Notes: generated by a model from the sequence alone, not told the origin. A stretch of 64,000 bases of DNA from Haliotis asinina (GCF_037392515.1 NC_090282.1:27947554-28011553); one strand, 5' to 3'. Numbered from the stretch's first letter, positions 34,801-48,469 are shown. A program made the numbers and translations.

Positions 34801-37800
34801 TTTTTAATTATGACAAGTTCAGTCTGGTTTATACCGGCCAGGGAGGTCAACGGAAAGGAGAGACAGGGGCATACGCTTTTTTGTGGTCAGTCCAGCACTT
34901 GAGAGGTGATATGGTTTATCCTCTTCCAGAATCATTTGGTGTACGAGACGTTGATCCTTGCACCCCAACATGTGTTTTTTGCTTCCTTTCGCTCTGTATG
35001 GATTGGGGTGGAAAAGAATATTTGTCCATAAACGACAATGCGACAAAGGGCATAAATGTTAAGTTGTCGCAGTGTTCCAGTTTTGTGACTCTTTAGTTAA
35101 TTGTTACGATTTTGACACGGATTCCACATACAGTTTCAAACATTACGAGTTGCAATGCCTGGATGTCATTCGTATCACGTCGTTTACTGCGACACGATGC
35201 CTCTCAGTGTGGAGACCCGAGACCACTTCAGTTGAACAATTAAAAGATGTCGTGTCTGGCTTCAGTCAGAAGTTGTCTTCTGAAATGATGTAGCTTCAAT
35301 TCTGTACCAGTTTCATTCAGGACTGTGTACCGTCACAGTACAATAATATGATCAGAAGTAAATTCTGTTAGTTGTTGATGTCATGGCGCGCAGAAATTGC
35401 AGAAAGTATAACAACAATGCAGTTACTTTGCAGTTTGGTTGACATTCGGAATTCCCAAATTACATTTGTTTGTAAGATAGAAATGTTTTATGGAGATGTT
35501 CTCAGATTTTCAAACATTTTATTCCCATTACCGGTCAGGTTTGTCTCGCGGATATCAATGAGGATCAAGGGGAGGCAACTGCCAAGGAACTACAAACTTC
35601 CAGCGGAGCTGATAATGTCTTCTTTGTAAAATGTGACGTGACGAATGTTCCTGAATTTGAGGGTAAGATTTTAACTAGTGACACCACCACGGTAGTGTTA
35701 AAATAGCTGTAGCGTTGCCGACTAACCGTTTGTTTACCTTCAAATCAGATTCCATAAATCACGGCTTCAACGCTACCTTTTATGCCTACATTAGGTTACC
35801 CTCAATAAATATGTACGTATATGTATTTTTTCCTCAGATGCTTTCAAAGCTGCTGTCTCGAAATTTGGTCATGTTGATGTAATGTGCAATAATGCAGGCA
35901 TACTGGATGAACGAATATGGGAAAAAGTGCTGGAAATCAATTTCGTAAGTGTTTGAAACTTTGTCCTATCATTATCTAACATGCCATACATCCATTCATT
36001 GGCCCAGAGAATAGCTATGATTTCTGGTATATATGCTGACACAATGCTCATTTCCGAAAAATGACCAGACATAATAATTGTACATGTAACAGATTATCTG
36101 TTGGTAACTTAGCGTGTCACCACCGTCTATTGTAAGGACTGTTACTGTGTCTAATTCAGGACCGCCATCGTCCAAATATTTCTAACAAAACCCCAAACTA
36201 TGTACCCAGGCCATATCATAATTATCTATTATCATTCAGTCTACATTCTTATTCTTTATCACGACCGCAGCGTACATTGTCTTGTCGGTTACCCTGTCTT
36301 GCCGGCTACCCTGTCTTGTCGGCTACCCTGTCTCTCATTTGTCACTTCCATTAATTAATGTATATGACATCTGTGGCCTTTATTGGTCACTCCCCTTGGC
36401 TGTGTCATCACATCAACTGTAGAAGAAGTGCTAGTGTTTCTCTATCTGTCCATTTTTGAATGTTTGCCTAAACTACATTAGTGGTGTGGAATCCGGTATT
36501 CCGACTGTGTGTAGGGACGACCGCGAGCAGGATTATGCCGCTCGGAGGAAAGGCCCTGGGGCTGAACTGGAAGTTCGCTCACCTCATTCATGTATACTTC
36601 TGTCATGCCTTGTATAAGCAACTAAAGAAGTTCGAACTCAACTATTCATTCGTTTTCGTCAACATGTACGGTTCATCTGAATTAAGACCTAATTCCCCAG
36701 TCACCGTATTCACCCGTTGACAATACTGTCTGCATCTCTGCTTTACCATGGCGGCGTTGTGCGGGGCACCATGATGGGGTACCATAGTATTTATAAATCT
36801 TGTAAAGGATTGCAGTTGTTTATTGTGAACTTGGAACTGTCACTATTGTCTCTTTCTAAGACATTATGTTTATACTGTCTTCATTGCTCTCTGATGTCAA
36901 GGATTGTTTTTGTGAAGTCTGGGGACTTTGTGTTCACACTGTCGTCATTGATCTCTGCGTTCAGACAGCCGTTGTGCGTGGCACCATGATGGCGCTGAAT
37001 CACATGAGGAAGGATAAAGGGGGCAGAGGCGGCGTCATCATCAACGCCGCGTCAATTGCAGGTATGAGGCAGTTCTTTTTGCTTGACAGAGATAAGTGTT
37101 CAGGCTGTAGCAGGCCTGTGTGTGGTCAAATGCTTTCAGTGATGTTGGAGGAGGAGACTGAGGTCAGATGTTCAGGACAGCTGACTTGCATGTCATTGTA
37201 TCGCGTTTGCTCATGATGCCAGACAGCGGATTGTCTGCTCATATATATACAGACCTCAGTGACTTAGCTTGACTGTAAATACTAAACAAACGACCGAGAA
37301 GGTCTCGGCACAAAATTGCATTACATGATGAATATGCGACAGTTCAATTGAAGTAGTTACATGAAGTAACTTGTATGAATAAGAAATCCTTTCTAAAAAT
37401 AAAACTTAAACGGTTCAGCTTTCTTTCATTCTTTATTAAGGTTTGATGCCTGTTTTTTGGGGACCAGTTTATGGTGCCAGTAAAAGCGCTATTTATCACT
37501 TCACGTCGAGTTGGGCAGTAAGTGAATTTCAAACAATTCTCGCAATTAACATACCATGCCATGATACTGAAGTATTCACTATCGATATGAATAACGATAT
37601 ATGTGAACAGAACCTATCTGCTTTGGAACCCACGCTTGCCATGAAAGCGACTATGTTTGTCGTAAGAGGCGACTAGCGGAATCGGGTGGTCAGGCTCGCT
37701 GATTTGGTTGACACAAGTCATTGGTTCCCAACTGCGCAGATCGATGCTCATGTTGTTGATCACTGGACTGTCAGGTTCAGGCTCGATTATTTACAGACCG

Positions 37801-40578
37801 CCGTCATATAGCTGGAATATTGCTGAGTGCGGCGTAGAACTCAACTCACTCACTATCTGCTTTGGAATGCACGTTGGCTTTTCTGGAGCAGATTAAACCG
37901 AACTAGTATGCAAACGCAATCTGATGTAAATGTATAACGTATAGTGTAAAACAGAAATAGTTCTCTCTCCTTTATTTTGGTCAGCAGTTACAATGTCGAA
38001 CTACCTGTAGCCTTAGTAAATAAATGATAATATTACCCAAGGAGAGAATGACATCATTGAAAAGTATACCCTGTGTAGCTTTTGCCAATGAGAACTAAAG
38101 TCGTAACCCATTGGTTGTGTGTAATACTATTGTTTCTTCAGCAAAACCCTGAAATGAAAGCTGCAGAGGTTCGACTGGCCACTATTTGCCCCACGGGTGC
38201 TAAGACAGCATTTTACAAAGGTCTGGACCAGATCATACAAGCTGAACACTTCATGCAGGTTTTGGAACAAACCGAGTTCTGCACGTAAGCATTATATTTT
38301 ACTTAAAAACTGAAGAAAACTAATGTGATGCAGCCTTTGTAATGGACTGAGATACTTCCCCACTTCTGAAGGTGTATCTTTTAGTTTTCAAATTGTATCG
38401 ACAAAAACATTTGAATGGACGGTTTTAGGATCAGTTATGGTGTACACACAGCAACGGTAGCATCGAATTACTATGACTAGTGGAATACAATATTAATGGA
38501 CATGAAACATACGGTCGCGATGGGTGTGCCTTATTATGCCTGACTGCCTTATAGTATTCAAAAATGGCTTTGGAAATTATTCCCTTGTGTCCATACATCA
38601 CTACGTCAATGTTTGAATTCTCTCGTGGATACAGTGGATGTTACTCCTTGGTTCTGCAAAGATAGAACAATGCCTGTCCAAAAGTAAGGTGATTGACTGA
38701 TCTGAAAGTCTGATCTGTCTGAATTTGCGATGCAAAATACATACAGATCTGGCGTCAACCTACTGTTCCAGAGACATTATTAACAAGGAGCGGGAAGGAA
38801 CCAGAAATGGGAGTTGGGGTACACGGATCAATTGTTGGTTTAAATATCATTGACTTCAGAAAACTTGTGATTCTGTACCGCAGATATTCTAAAGTCCCCA
38901 GAGGGTACTGACTTCCCTTGCTGAATATCTGTATTGCTCAATACCTAAATAATTTGCTTGTTAACTAAACTTGAGAAGCATTCGCAAGGGCAGGCGTTAA
39001 CTGACCTCAAACCCCATTTCTATTAAAAAAGGAACATTACAGGGCGATTCTTTCATCTGAAATGTGGCAAGATAGAAAAAGGGATGGAGGTATTGATAAA
39101 CCTCGTGGAACATCAGGCATATGTACACTAAGTAATGCATGTTATAGACAAACTCCAGATGTATAACATTGGAGCAGAATACAATTGCAGACAAAGGCTA
39201 AATCAGAAATTACGTGTGTTGACACTCTCAAAATTAACTATCATATGAGCACCTATGCTGTGTATATTAATCAATTACAATGTGAGGGCGTGCTTTGCTT
39301 AACACTGACGCTTTTCATGACAGAAATATTACTGCTCAAATTTGTATATATTTGTCCGATGGTCATCTTGTGAAGCACGTCAAAACCCCTGATGAAAACA
39401 AGGTCTTTTCACAGCTGTTTAAAAACAGCCATTGGTGTTGGACATAATATGAACGTACATGTTCTGTACAGAAATAAGTGTCAGCCATGTGAAGAGACAT
39501 ACAAAATCCAGGGCATAAAAACCGATGATGAGCCCAGCCAGCTTGACTATACAAGGTCCACTTGACCTATCTCTGATCGTGAAGAGCAAATTCCTCGGGG
39601 TGAGCACCGGGTAATGCGTGTGGAAACGAGGCAGAACGTGTCCACAGCACCCACCTTATTGCTGGTCGCAAATTGGGCAACGTTTGCCATGGGTTGCACC
39701 CATGTGTCAGTGAGAATGAATTCTGTTGGTTGAGAGCACTGGTTCTAGGAATAGGCGTTCCTTTGCTCATTGCACCACACCGACCTTAACTTTACCAAGA
39801 AGGGTGGTAGACAATGGGCCCATTTCTATCAAACGGCTGGACATGCCGAGCCCTGTGCATTCTACTTGGTTTTGCACAAATTTGATATTTTCCGGTGCTT
39901 GCTATGTCTTGCATAGTCTTGGCTACACGAGTTGGATGATATCAAACATCATCAATATGCACAAACGGTGAATATAAGTTATACAGTTTTCCGAAAGAGA
40001 ACACGTTCCTCAAAGCGACCGTAGCGTTACGGTTGTCATTAATTACACAATGCCATTAAGAAGGTAGTCAAATGCAACATATGTCATATTTCGGATTTCA
40101 GTTGTTTCTTAGTTAAATACAAATTCTAGTACTTTTTTTGAAGTTCCTCTTTGTGGAAGTCGCCATAGGCTGAGCGGGCTAGGCGGCTGAAACTGTGTGC
40201 TTTGTGTGCGATTTTGTGCCTGACTCTGAGGGTGCGGGTTCGAATCCCGAATGGGACTGAAACAAAAAGTGCCACAATTCGTACTTTTCTAAGAAAGTGA
40301 AATGCCAAATATGGCATATGTTGCGTTACGATACTACAATACTATAAGTCATTATATGAGTTACGACTGTCTTAGCGCTACGATCGTTTTGTGGCAGTGG
40401 AGTGTTAATGTAACAACATAATGGTGCTAGTGTGATGTATGTTTGTTCCAGGGTAGACCAGGTGGTTGAGGCGTTCCTGTTGGCAATGGAGGATGACACC
40501 ATCAACGGCATAGCCCTCACAGTCAGAGCCAAAGAAGGTGTGGAGAAGATGAAGTTGAGCATGGTCCCGGTGGAATAA
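31884..40578 (+). CDS. HPGD-like: 15-hydroxyprostaglandin dehydrogenase-like SDR, copy C
   Basis: Coding exons: 31884-31976, 35539-35662, 35838-35944, 36965-37061, 37441-37517, 38142-38284, 40452-40578; canonical junctions, 255 residues. Asn107, Ser138, Tyr151, Lys155 and Asp36 are kept. The nucleotide-binding loop reads TGGAEGFG, with Glu at residue 15 where A, B, D and E have Gln, which could alter cofactor or substrate contacts. Other differences from A: Ala for Asp in TSSGADN, ILDERIW for MLDERKW, NAAS for NTAS just before the catalytic Ser, and a changed stretch in the lid exon (TAFYKG against TGFYNS). Residue 148 is Gly as in A. Its last exon differs from A at 2 of 127 bases. It looks intact. 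Confidence 0.9.
33080..34260 (+). mobile_element. LINE reverse-transcriptase remnant, intron of copy C
   Basis: Same insertion as 11195-12655, including the AYADDL catalytic motif near 33530 and the C-terminal AKTCKAILTT-type end. About 0.3 kb of the 3' part is missing relative to unit 1. It is interrupted by many stops. Confidence 0.75.
36755..36777 (+). repeat. Decoy fragment of exon 5 in the preceding intron, copy C
   Basis: The same 23-nt duplicate as at 15426-15448, so it predates the block duplication. The real exon is 36965-37061. Confidence 0.75.
37629..37852 (+). mobile_element. 5'-truncated SINE shared with copy A
   Basis: Target duplications CTATCTGCTTTGGAA at 37614-37628 and 37853-37867 match those of 16226-16449. 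Confidence 0.95.
40011..40391. mobile_element. Foldback MITE with nested tRNA-derived SINE, copy C
   Basis: Same arrangement as 18261-18605. The B box GGTTCGAATCC is at 40237-40247. It ends 61 bp before the last exon, as in A. Confidence 0.6.
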
Positions 40579-43095
40579 TACCACGACACGTGCCCTACGA
40601 AATAATCCTCCCAAGTCTATCATGCTTGTTTTTCGGATGCTTATCAGTGCTATTGAACAGAGAAGAAGACAACGCACGTCTTATGTTTTGCTGGAATTGA
40701 CTTAACTTTATGTGTTTGTCTGTATGGTGTTTAGCACCCCATTTAGCAAATCTTAGCTCTGTGGCGGCTGTATGCAGATAATCAAGTCTGGATCAGACAA
40801 GTGATTAACAGCATGAAAATCAGTCCTCGCTGGTGTCCTACGATGTCAACCAAGTCATCCAGTCTGACCACACGATCGCCTTTTACGACAAGCAGTAGTC
40901 GCATCTTATGATATACATGGATTACTGAAGACTGACTCAAACTTGGATCTTCATGTGGTGTAACCGCCTTAGCATTTTTGTTAGTTTCTATCACATAAAC
41001 AGACAATGCAGTTCAAACGAAAACAATATGTAAAGCAATAGGTCCAAATTTGCCAATGTACAATGGATTCTTTCTTATAAAGCAAATTACACTATGCAGA
41101 AATTCTGTGGAGAAATGCTGCCATTTTGTGAATGAAACATATTACTACACAGTGTCTCATTTGTTATATTATTCTAATATTATTCAAAACAGTATTATTT
41201 TGAAAATGACTCATATACTACTCATCATCACCCAGAGCTAACTCATGTTATGCCAGCACACAAAGTCAGCCGTTTAACCCACTCAGTCACACAGAATTCC
41301 AATGACGCCTGGTCATACTGTTACGACATTCAGAGAATATGAAGACTATGGCATTATGTCAATACATGAAAACCGAAGGCTTTTAACCTTGAAACATTAC
41401 TAAACATTCGATATTTCCGAAACACATAGTCTGCAATCAATCCAACATTCATATTATTCACGGATTGTTTGAAACCTTAGTAGATGAAGCGTTATCATTT
41501 TCAGTTCCCCTCATGGAACAACTTGCATATTGATCGAATTAAGAGGTGATAACCTACTTGCATCAGGTGCAACCTAACATGAAAACCTAGTTGCACCAAA
41601 CAAATTCCAGATGCTCTGCTTAGATTGCCGAGTGTCATGAAAGAAATATGGTTTTGAATTATTTAGATGTTTTATTGCGAAGTTTACCCACTCAAAAATT
41701 GACTTGCACCTAGTGCAAGTTAGACCAATAACTAGGTTGCACTTTGTAGTATTGGTAGTAACTAGTAACAAAGCATTAAATCGAACCCTGACTTGTGAAA
41801 CCCATTTGTAGTGATATTGATTTAATGCTGTTAAAAGAAATGCACAACTCTGCATAGTAAATTATTATATATATTCCGCACGCGAAACACTAACCGTCCA
41901 AACCCTGAACTTATTGTTTTTATTGAAAGAAGTACGTGATCGTACAGGACAGAACTCCGCCAGGAAGCTGTGAACTGTGTTCCCGTTGTTGACGTGCATA
42001 TTGACACACAACCCTCAACTCTCCCGTGAAGTGCCTGTCGATAAAGCCCACTATGGTGTGACCTACATTAAACATGTGTGGGCATACATAGATATAAATA
42101 TAAATGCTAGTATCTAAAACCGCAAACCAACTTTATATGCCAATATTGTCCTGGTCATTTGTTGCTCTAGACACATAGGCAAAAAGCATGTCATGAAATC
42201 AATTGAATACCGTTTGCAATGTCATTGCGGAGGTGAGCTTGGTATTTACTTAGCCCACTTGTTACTCAGTATGTTATTTTGAGATGAGAACGTCTACAGT
42301 CACCAGTGACATCCTATTCTGTACAGTGCCTTGATTTTTTGTCAGTTTAGTGACTACCCATGACATCAACACACTTTGTCGAAGGGATATGTGTGATGAG
42401 TTTTCGTATCGTTTCGTTTACTGTAGTCTGCCTTGGTATATATACCAACAGAAAAATGTACCTGTGCTTCACATGACGTTATCGAAAATGAATGCATATT
42501 TTAGCACACCCTCATAAAGATATCGCCTTGACTTTAATGGAATGTTTATTTATGTCCACGTTCCAAAAAGAGCATTTTGATTCGAAACTGAGATATTGTT
42601 TTCGTGAGATCATAAGATATCTCCAAGGAAATATCGTTTTAACACTAGATTTTCTAAAATGCCCTGACAATGCCATGACGTAATGAAGTGGCGACGTCAC
42701 ACTGTTATGACATCGCTGCACTGCAAGTCAATGGTAACAAAGTGCAGTACAGCAAGCCTGGGATGTTTGTAACTAAATCAAATCAAATTTGGGAGAATTT
42801 AGCTTTAGTTTATCTCACCTTTTAAAGTTAATAATGTTTTAATTTAATTACACAAAATTGGAAACGAATGAACAGAATGTTTCATGTGCCTGCTTAATCA
42901 CTTGATTACAGATAAACCATATTTCGTTAGTAAACTGGAATATCCTCTATATATTCGTTGCAAACAGATTTCAATTCCTACGGCTTACATATTGTTTGTA
43001 GTAATAATAATACCCCACGCAAAGAGACGACTCCTTGTTTAAACTTTGCCGTATGTTTAGACGTGTTCCGACCATTTTGGAAGCATACAAATAAT
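40579..43095. other. Intergenic DNA between copies C and D
   Basis: No gene seen. It aligns with 18793-20875. About 385 bp here (42210-42595) are absent from unit 1 and resemble sequence at 51297-51440 after copy D. The TTGCACCTAG inverted-repeat cluster lies at about 41550-41757. Confidence 0.6.
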
Positions 43096-43146
43096 GAGTC
43101 AGTTTAGTCTTACGCCGCACTCAACAATATTCCTGCTATATGGCGG
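43096..43146 (-). mobile_element. 3' end fragment of the abalone-type SINE upstream of copy D
   Basis: Same 51-bp fragment as 20876-20926, somewhat closer to the family sequence (it keeps GCCGCACTC). Confidence 0.75.
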
Positions 43147-43571
43147 ACGCTAGTAGAACATTATCATCATTACGGAAACATATGTATACACATTCCTTGA
43201 AAACGACAGCATCTATTATAACAGATTCTAAACAATACGCTTCCAGTGTCGAGTCTCTCAGCAGAGGAGAGATATGTTCACTTGTTCACTACTTTTCAAA
43301 ACTGCTTTGCAAATTTTTTTTTCAGTTCAGACGGTGTGCAAGCAGAAAGTTGAAAGTTCAAAATCTCGAGGCAGCGAACTTTAAACACAATACCGATAGA
43401 CACTATAGCTATATCCACAGCAGACAGCGCGGTGAGTACAAATTACGAACAGCACCAAGTGTTACGAGAAATAATATTGCGTGCAGTTTGCCTGCATACA
43501 TTCACCTTGGAAACAATATTTGAACGTTTGTCTTCCAGCACCAGCTGAAAGCCCAGCGCTTGTAGGTCATG
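43147..43571 (+). promoter_or_regulatory. Promoter and inferred 5' UTR exon of copy D
   Basis: TATA-like CTATAGCTATAT is at 43403-43414. The inferred non-coding exon ends at 43571 (CATG|GTGAGAG), and the acceptor is at 44133. The promoter appears undamaged even though the coding part is broken. Confidence 0.5.
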
Positions 43572-44784
43572 GTGAGAGATAGGCTTTCGAGGTCGACAGC
43601 ATATCTCCAACCGGTGACATGATCATTGTCTATTCCTCTGACGGTGTTTTGATGAAGAGGCTTTTGATTGTTATAGTTTAAGTGAGGACGGAGGGCGGAG
43701 GAAGTAGTCTACTGAAATATGACGACATGGTTTGGTCAGGGTCTCCGATTATGTAATTAAATGTTCCGCCTATTGGTTGCGTCCCAACTTCTGGTTGTAG
43801 TTTCCCATTGTTACATCACGTGATCAGCCAGCACAAACGTCCATGTCGTTAGCTGTACCGGTAAAACATCACTTTGGTTTCTATATGAGATAAGGTGGCA
43901 CATCGTTGCCTTTAAAGTGACACTAAGGTCCATGCAGGTAGCAAAGGTATTGTAAGTCTCCACGGTCCCTAGTATGGTGATCTACCTTCACCTACCTGAC
44001 GATCAATAGCCTGTTTACATTGTATCGTTTAAAGTATATTAGATTTCATTACTCTTTCTAAATATATATCTGTGCTAGACAAGTTGGTTTTACTGTCTTT
44101 TGTCGACAGATATTTAAATTAATCCACTTACAGCATATCTGAGGTCGACATGCAGCTGAAAGATAAGGTAGTGTTCATCACTGGCGGTGCACAGGGATTC
44201 GGTAGGGGCGTGGCTGAAGCAGTATTGAAGAAAGGTGGAAAGGTAAAGATGTTTTACGTGTAATTCATTATGAAATGCAAGCAAAGCAAACCCTTGTACA
44301 TGATATGACTGAGTGAGGAATCTTCTGGAAATGTCACTGCAGTCGACAGCAGAAGTGTGGGCATTCATTTCACCTATATGGGGAATCAACAACGCTATGT
44401 TTATTTGTTTTCTCAAGACAGCAGTTTGATTCTCCGTTTTTTTTTAATGAGATGAAATTTGTACATGTATCTAAAACATCACATTGCCTATCTGTTACCC
44501 CAAAGGTAATAAGGTATATATCAATTATGCAGTCATCAAACCCTTTCCATACATATGAAATCTAAGATATACCCTTTTACAAAAAAAAATAAATAAATAA
44601 AAAAAAAATAAAAACAAGCAAGAAATTTCAAAATTAGCGAAAGCAAGATAATGTAACATGACAATGTTTTGGTCATTCATCGCATTGTCGTTGTATCACA
44701 CGGTCGCCCTTCTGTCGAATAAACAATATATATTTGTTCAAAAGCGTCATTTGATATTTAAACCTTTGACGAGGATTCCATATA

Positions 44785-45290
44785 CAGTGGACTCTATCAA
44801 TACCGGCACCACGCGGGACCAAATAAAAGAATAACGGTTTTGACAAAGTGCCGGTCAGGGCAGTTTGCCTCATGACGCCGATGCACAACGGAAGTCGTAC
44901 TGTCTCGTTAGCATTAACAACATGTTTGAATAAGGAACAAGGCAGTGTCAGAATGCAGTCATTTATTACACATTCAAATAATAACAAGGTTGTTCACACT
45001 GTTAAAAAGTCACTGATCTTGCTTTGTATTTTCTGTGCCGATGCCTCGAGAGCAATGTTCTCCGCTGCACTTTCCAAGTTCTGCACATGATGTAGAAGTC
45101 GTACTTCCTGGCTAGATGCAGCGTGTTGAATCTGAGTGTACATTCTCAAAACATCACTTACAGACATTTTCTCAATACTGACTGTTACACAACTGTACAC
45201 AGTTTCAGATATTACAGCTTGTTCAGCTTGACCTGAGCTAGTCCACACATGCATTACCCCCGCGAGGCCATATGGCACAACCGGCAGGTC
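44785..45290 (-). mobile_element. Tigger/pogo-like DNA transposon remnant, copy D intron
   Basis: The terminal sequence CAGTGGACTCTATCAATACC follows a TA at 44783-44784. Its minus strand keeps a 94-codon open frame (45278-44994) of helical character (SVSDVLRMYTQIQHAASSQE), which may be the C-terminal tail of the transposase. No catalytic residues were recognised and the other terminus is missing. Shared with B, hence older than the block duplication. Confidence 0.5.
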
Positions 45291-45470
45291 GAGTTAACTT
45301 CATTAAATATGGGAGCACGGAATGATATTAATGTTGCTGCTCGCTGCCTAAAAGCCAGTATCCGAACGTTAAATCATCAAGTAAGGACATTTCGGACGTT
45401 TCTTCGAAACTGAGATGTCAAACGATGACTTTGTCTCAGCTGTTCGGACATGTTGACAATTAACTGACAA

Positions 45471-46060
45471 CAGTCTTCTGCAACGATTCTGTATCACCTT
45501 GATACAAAGCAGTTGTCTTGTACAGCGATTCTGTATCACCTTGATTCAGAGCAGTTGTCTTCTACAACGATTCTGTATCACATTGATTCAGAGCAGTTGT
45601 CTTCTACAACGATTCTGTATCACCTTGATTCAGAGCAGCTGCCTTCTACAGCGATTCTGTATCAGACTGATTGAGAGCAGTTGTCTTGTACAGCGATTCT
45701 GTATCACCCTGAATCAGGGCAGTTTTCCTCTACAACGATTTTGTGTCACCTTGATTCAGAGCAGTTGTCTTTTACAGTGATTCTGTATCACCCTGAATCA
45801 GGGCAGTTTTCCTCTACAACGATTTTGTGTCACCTTGATTCAGAGCAGTTGTCTTTTACAGTGATTCTGTATCACCCTGAATCAGGGCAGTTTTCCTCTA
45901 CAACGATTTTGTGTCACACTGATTCAGAGCAGCTGCCCTCTACAACGATTCTGTATCACCTTGATTCAGAGCAGTTGTCTTGTACAACGATTTCGTGTCA
46001 CCTTGAGTCAGCTCGGTTGTCTTCTACAATAATTCTGTATCACCCTGATTCAGAACTGTG
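45471..46060 (+). repeat. 42-bp minisatellite, about 14 copies
   Basis: Same unit as 23181-23557. Near 45700-45910 an 84-bp double unit (one ordinary copy plus a variant with CCTGAATCAGGGCAG) is repeated three times, showing recent local expansion. Confidence 0.95.
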
Positions 46061-46786
46061 TACAAGCTGGCAAGAATACCGTTACATTTCACAAACATAA
46101 TGTAAATTCTGTTTGATGTCGATGCAATTGCGATCAGGAATAGAATGAAGTATAATAAACACTAATCGTGATCACGTTGTAGTTTGTTTGACATTCGGAA
46201 TTCCCAGAGTGTATTTATGTTTTCAGGATAAAACTTTCTATAGAGATTTTCTCAGATCTTCAAGAATTATATACCCATTTCCGGTCAGGTGTGTCTCGCA
46301 GATGTGAAGAGGGATCAAGGGGTGGCAACTGCTAAGGAACTACAAACTTCCAGCGGAGCTGATGATGTCTTCTTTGTGAAGTGTGACGTGACGAATGTTG
46401 CTGAATTTGAGGGTGAGATACCAGCTATTGACACTACCATGCTTGTGTTATAATAGTTGCAGATGCTGACGACTAGTGATTCGTTTACCTCTAGTTCTGA
46501 TTTTGTAAAGTACGGCTTTAACTCAACCATTAACATCCACACGCATTAACCGTGATGCATATGTACGTATATCTATGTATTTCTTTTGTCTAGATGCTTT
46601 CAAAGCTGCCGTGTCGAAATTTGGTCATGTTGATATAATGTGCAATAATGCAGGCATCATGGATGAACGGATATGGGAAAAACAGCTGCAAATCAACTTT
46701 GTAAGTGTTGAAAATTTGTTATGTTGGTATATACCACTTACCATACATCCGTTCATATGACCAGAGAATTGCTATGGTTTATGATT

Positions 46787-46787
<1 letters not shown>

Positions 46788-46818
<31 letters not shown>
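46788..46818. repeat. CT microsatellite before exon 5 of copy D
   Basis: A (CT)n tract about 40 bp before the exon at 46860, matching 24364-24412 but shorter. Confidence 0.9.
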
Positions 46819-46822
<4 letters not shown>

Positions 46823-48206
46823 CTATGGTCATACTGTCATCATTACTCTCTGCGTTCAGACAGCCGTTGTGCGGGGCACCATGATGGCGCTGAATCACAT
46901 GAGGAAGGATAAAGGAGGCAGAGGCGGCGTCATCATCAACACGGTTACAAAGGGTCGGATGGTCAGGTTATCTGACTCTCAGGTCATCGTGTTCAGTTTG
47001 CCCTCAATGTCAATCTGTCTGCTCATGTATTCTCAGATTGCAAACTTGCAAACTTTCCTGGAAAATAAATACTGAACAAACAACAAAGTTGTTCTCGTCC
47101 CAAGGTTGCATTTGTATTACAGGATGATCTTGAAACACCTGAACTGACGCAGTTACAGAATCGTTACCAGTAATGAACTTTAAATGTTTCTTTCACTTAT
47201 ACTTAAGGTTTGGTGCCTACAATGTGGTTCCCTGTTTATGGAGCTAGCAAGAGCGCTGTTTATCATTTCACGTCCAGTTGGGCAGTAAGTGAATTTGAAA
47301 CATTTCTTGAAGTCTACACAGTGTGTTTTCCTTTAAGACATATTCTTAATCATAGTCATCCATATAAATGTCGATATACACATCCAGAAAATGTCTTCTG
47401 TTTGAATGAACAACGCCTTGTGTCGACTACCTTGACGCATAATGTATAACAGAAATTCTTTGTCTTGGTGATATGGCCAGGAGTTACTGGTCGTGTTAAA
47501 GAGATTGCATACCGTGGTTTGGGCACATACCGTATGCGACAGGATGTGACAGTAGGAGCGCGTATTTATGTTGTGCAGTTATTTCCCTTTATCTTGCTGT
47601 GTGTAATGCCATCGTTTCTTCAGCAAAACCCTGAAATGAAGGCTGCCGAAGTTCGAATGGCCAGTATCTGCCCTGCGGGAGCTAAAACGGCTCTTATGGA
47701 CTTGGAGGAAGACCAGATCGTACAATATGCACACTTCAAGCAGGCAATGGAACGTATGGAGCAATGCACGTAAGCATATATTCCTTTAACTGAAAACTGT
47801 AGCCTTTTGTACTGATGAACTCCCCGACTTCTGATGCACTATCTCCCGTTTTGAAGTTATGTCTGCAAAACGTTTTCAATGAAAGTTGTTTGAATCAGTT
47901 GTTTTCTCTACGCAGCAACGGTGACATCGAGGTACCAGGGGTAGAGGAGTACAATAACCAAAACAGTCACCTTTCCAATGTATCACCCTTGGTTCGAAAC
48001 ACCATTAACATCACTGTTAATGCTAGAGATTATGATTGTCTTAGCGGTACGTTCGTTTTGTCGAAAGAGATCGCAGTTAACATTGTAATAGTAATGTCAA
48101 AAATAGAAAAAACCCTGATATTTCACGTTTATCTCTACAATTCATGTAGGTGATATGCAATTACCAAAACAGTCACCTTTCCAATGTATCACCCTTGGTT
48201 CTAACT

Positions 48207-48230
48207 ACCATTAACATCACTGTTAATGGT
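48207..48230. repeat. Perfect hairpin in the last intron of D
   Basis: ACCATTAACA and TGTTAATGGT with a 4-nt loop, as at 26218-26241 in B. Confidence 0.65.
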
Positions 48231-48469
48231 AGAGAGGTAGGACAAAAGTAAGGTTACTGACTGAAAAATGTCCACCCACTTATCGTCTGTTCATCCACAT
48301 GAAATTTATGCTAAATTGTCTCGAACGAAGTTTTTACGCTGCGTGTTGGTATTTCGTCCTGACTTCTTGAATTCGTTTTGGCTATGCGAGTTGAATGATT
48401 CCAAACACCATCAGTATCCACAGGCACTGGATATAATCGACACTCATTTCCAAAATAGGACACCTTCCT

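Noticed and set aside
34647-35096. 149-codon open frame in the first coding intron of copy C
   Set aside because: The matching sequence in copy A is interrupted and shows no protein-like conservation; it lies within an intron.
46940-46950. Alternative donor (ACG|GTTACA) rescuing exon 5 of copy D
   Set aside because: It would leave phase 0 where the next exon needs one extra base, and the catalytic Ser codon would still be missing.
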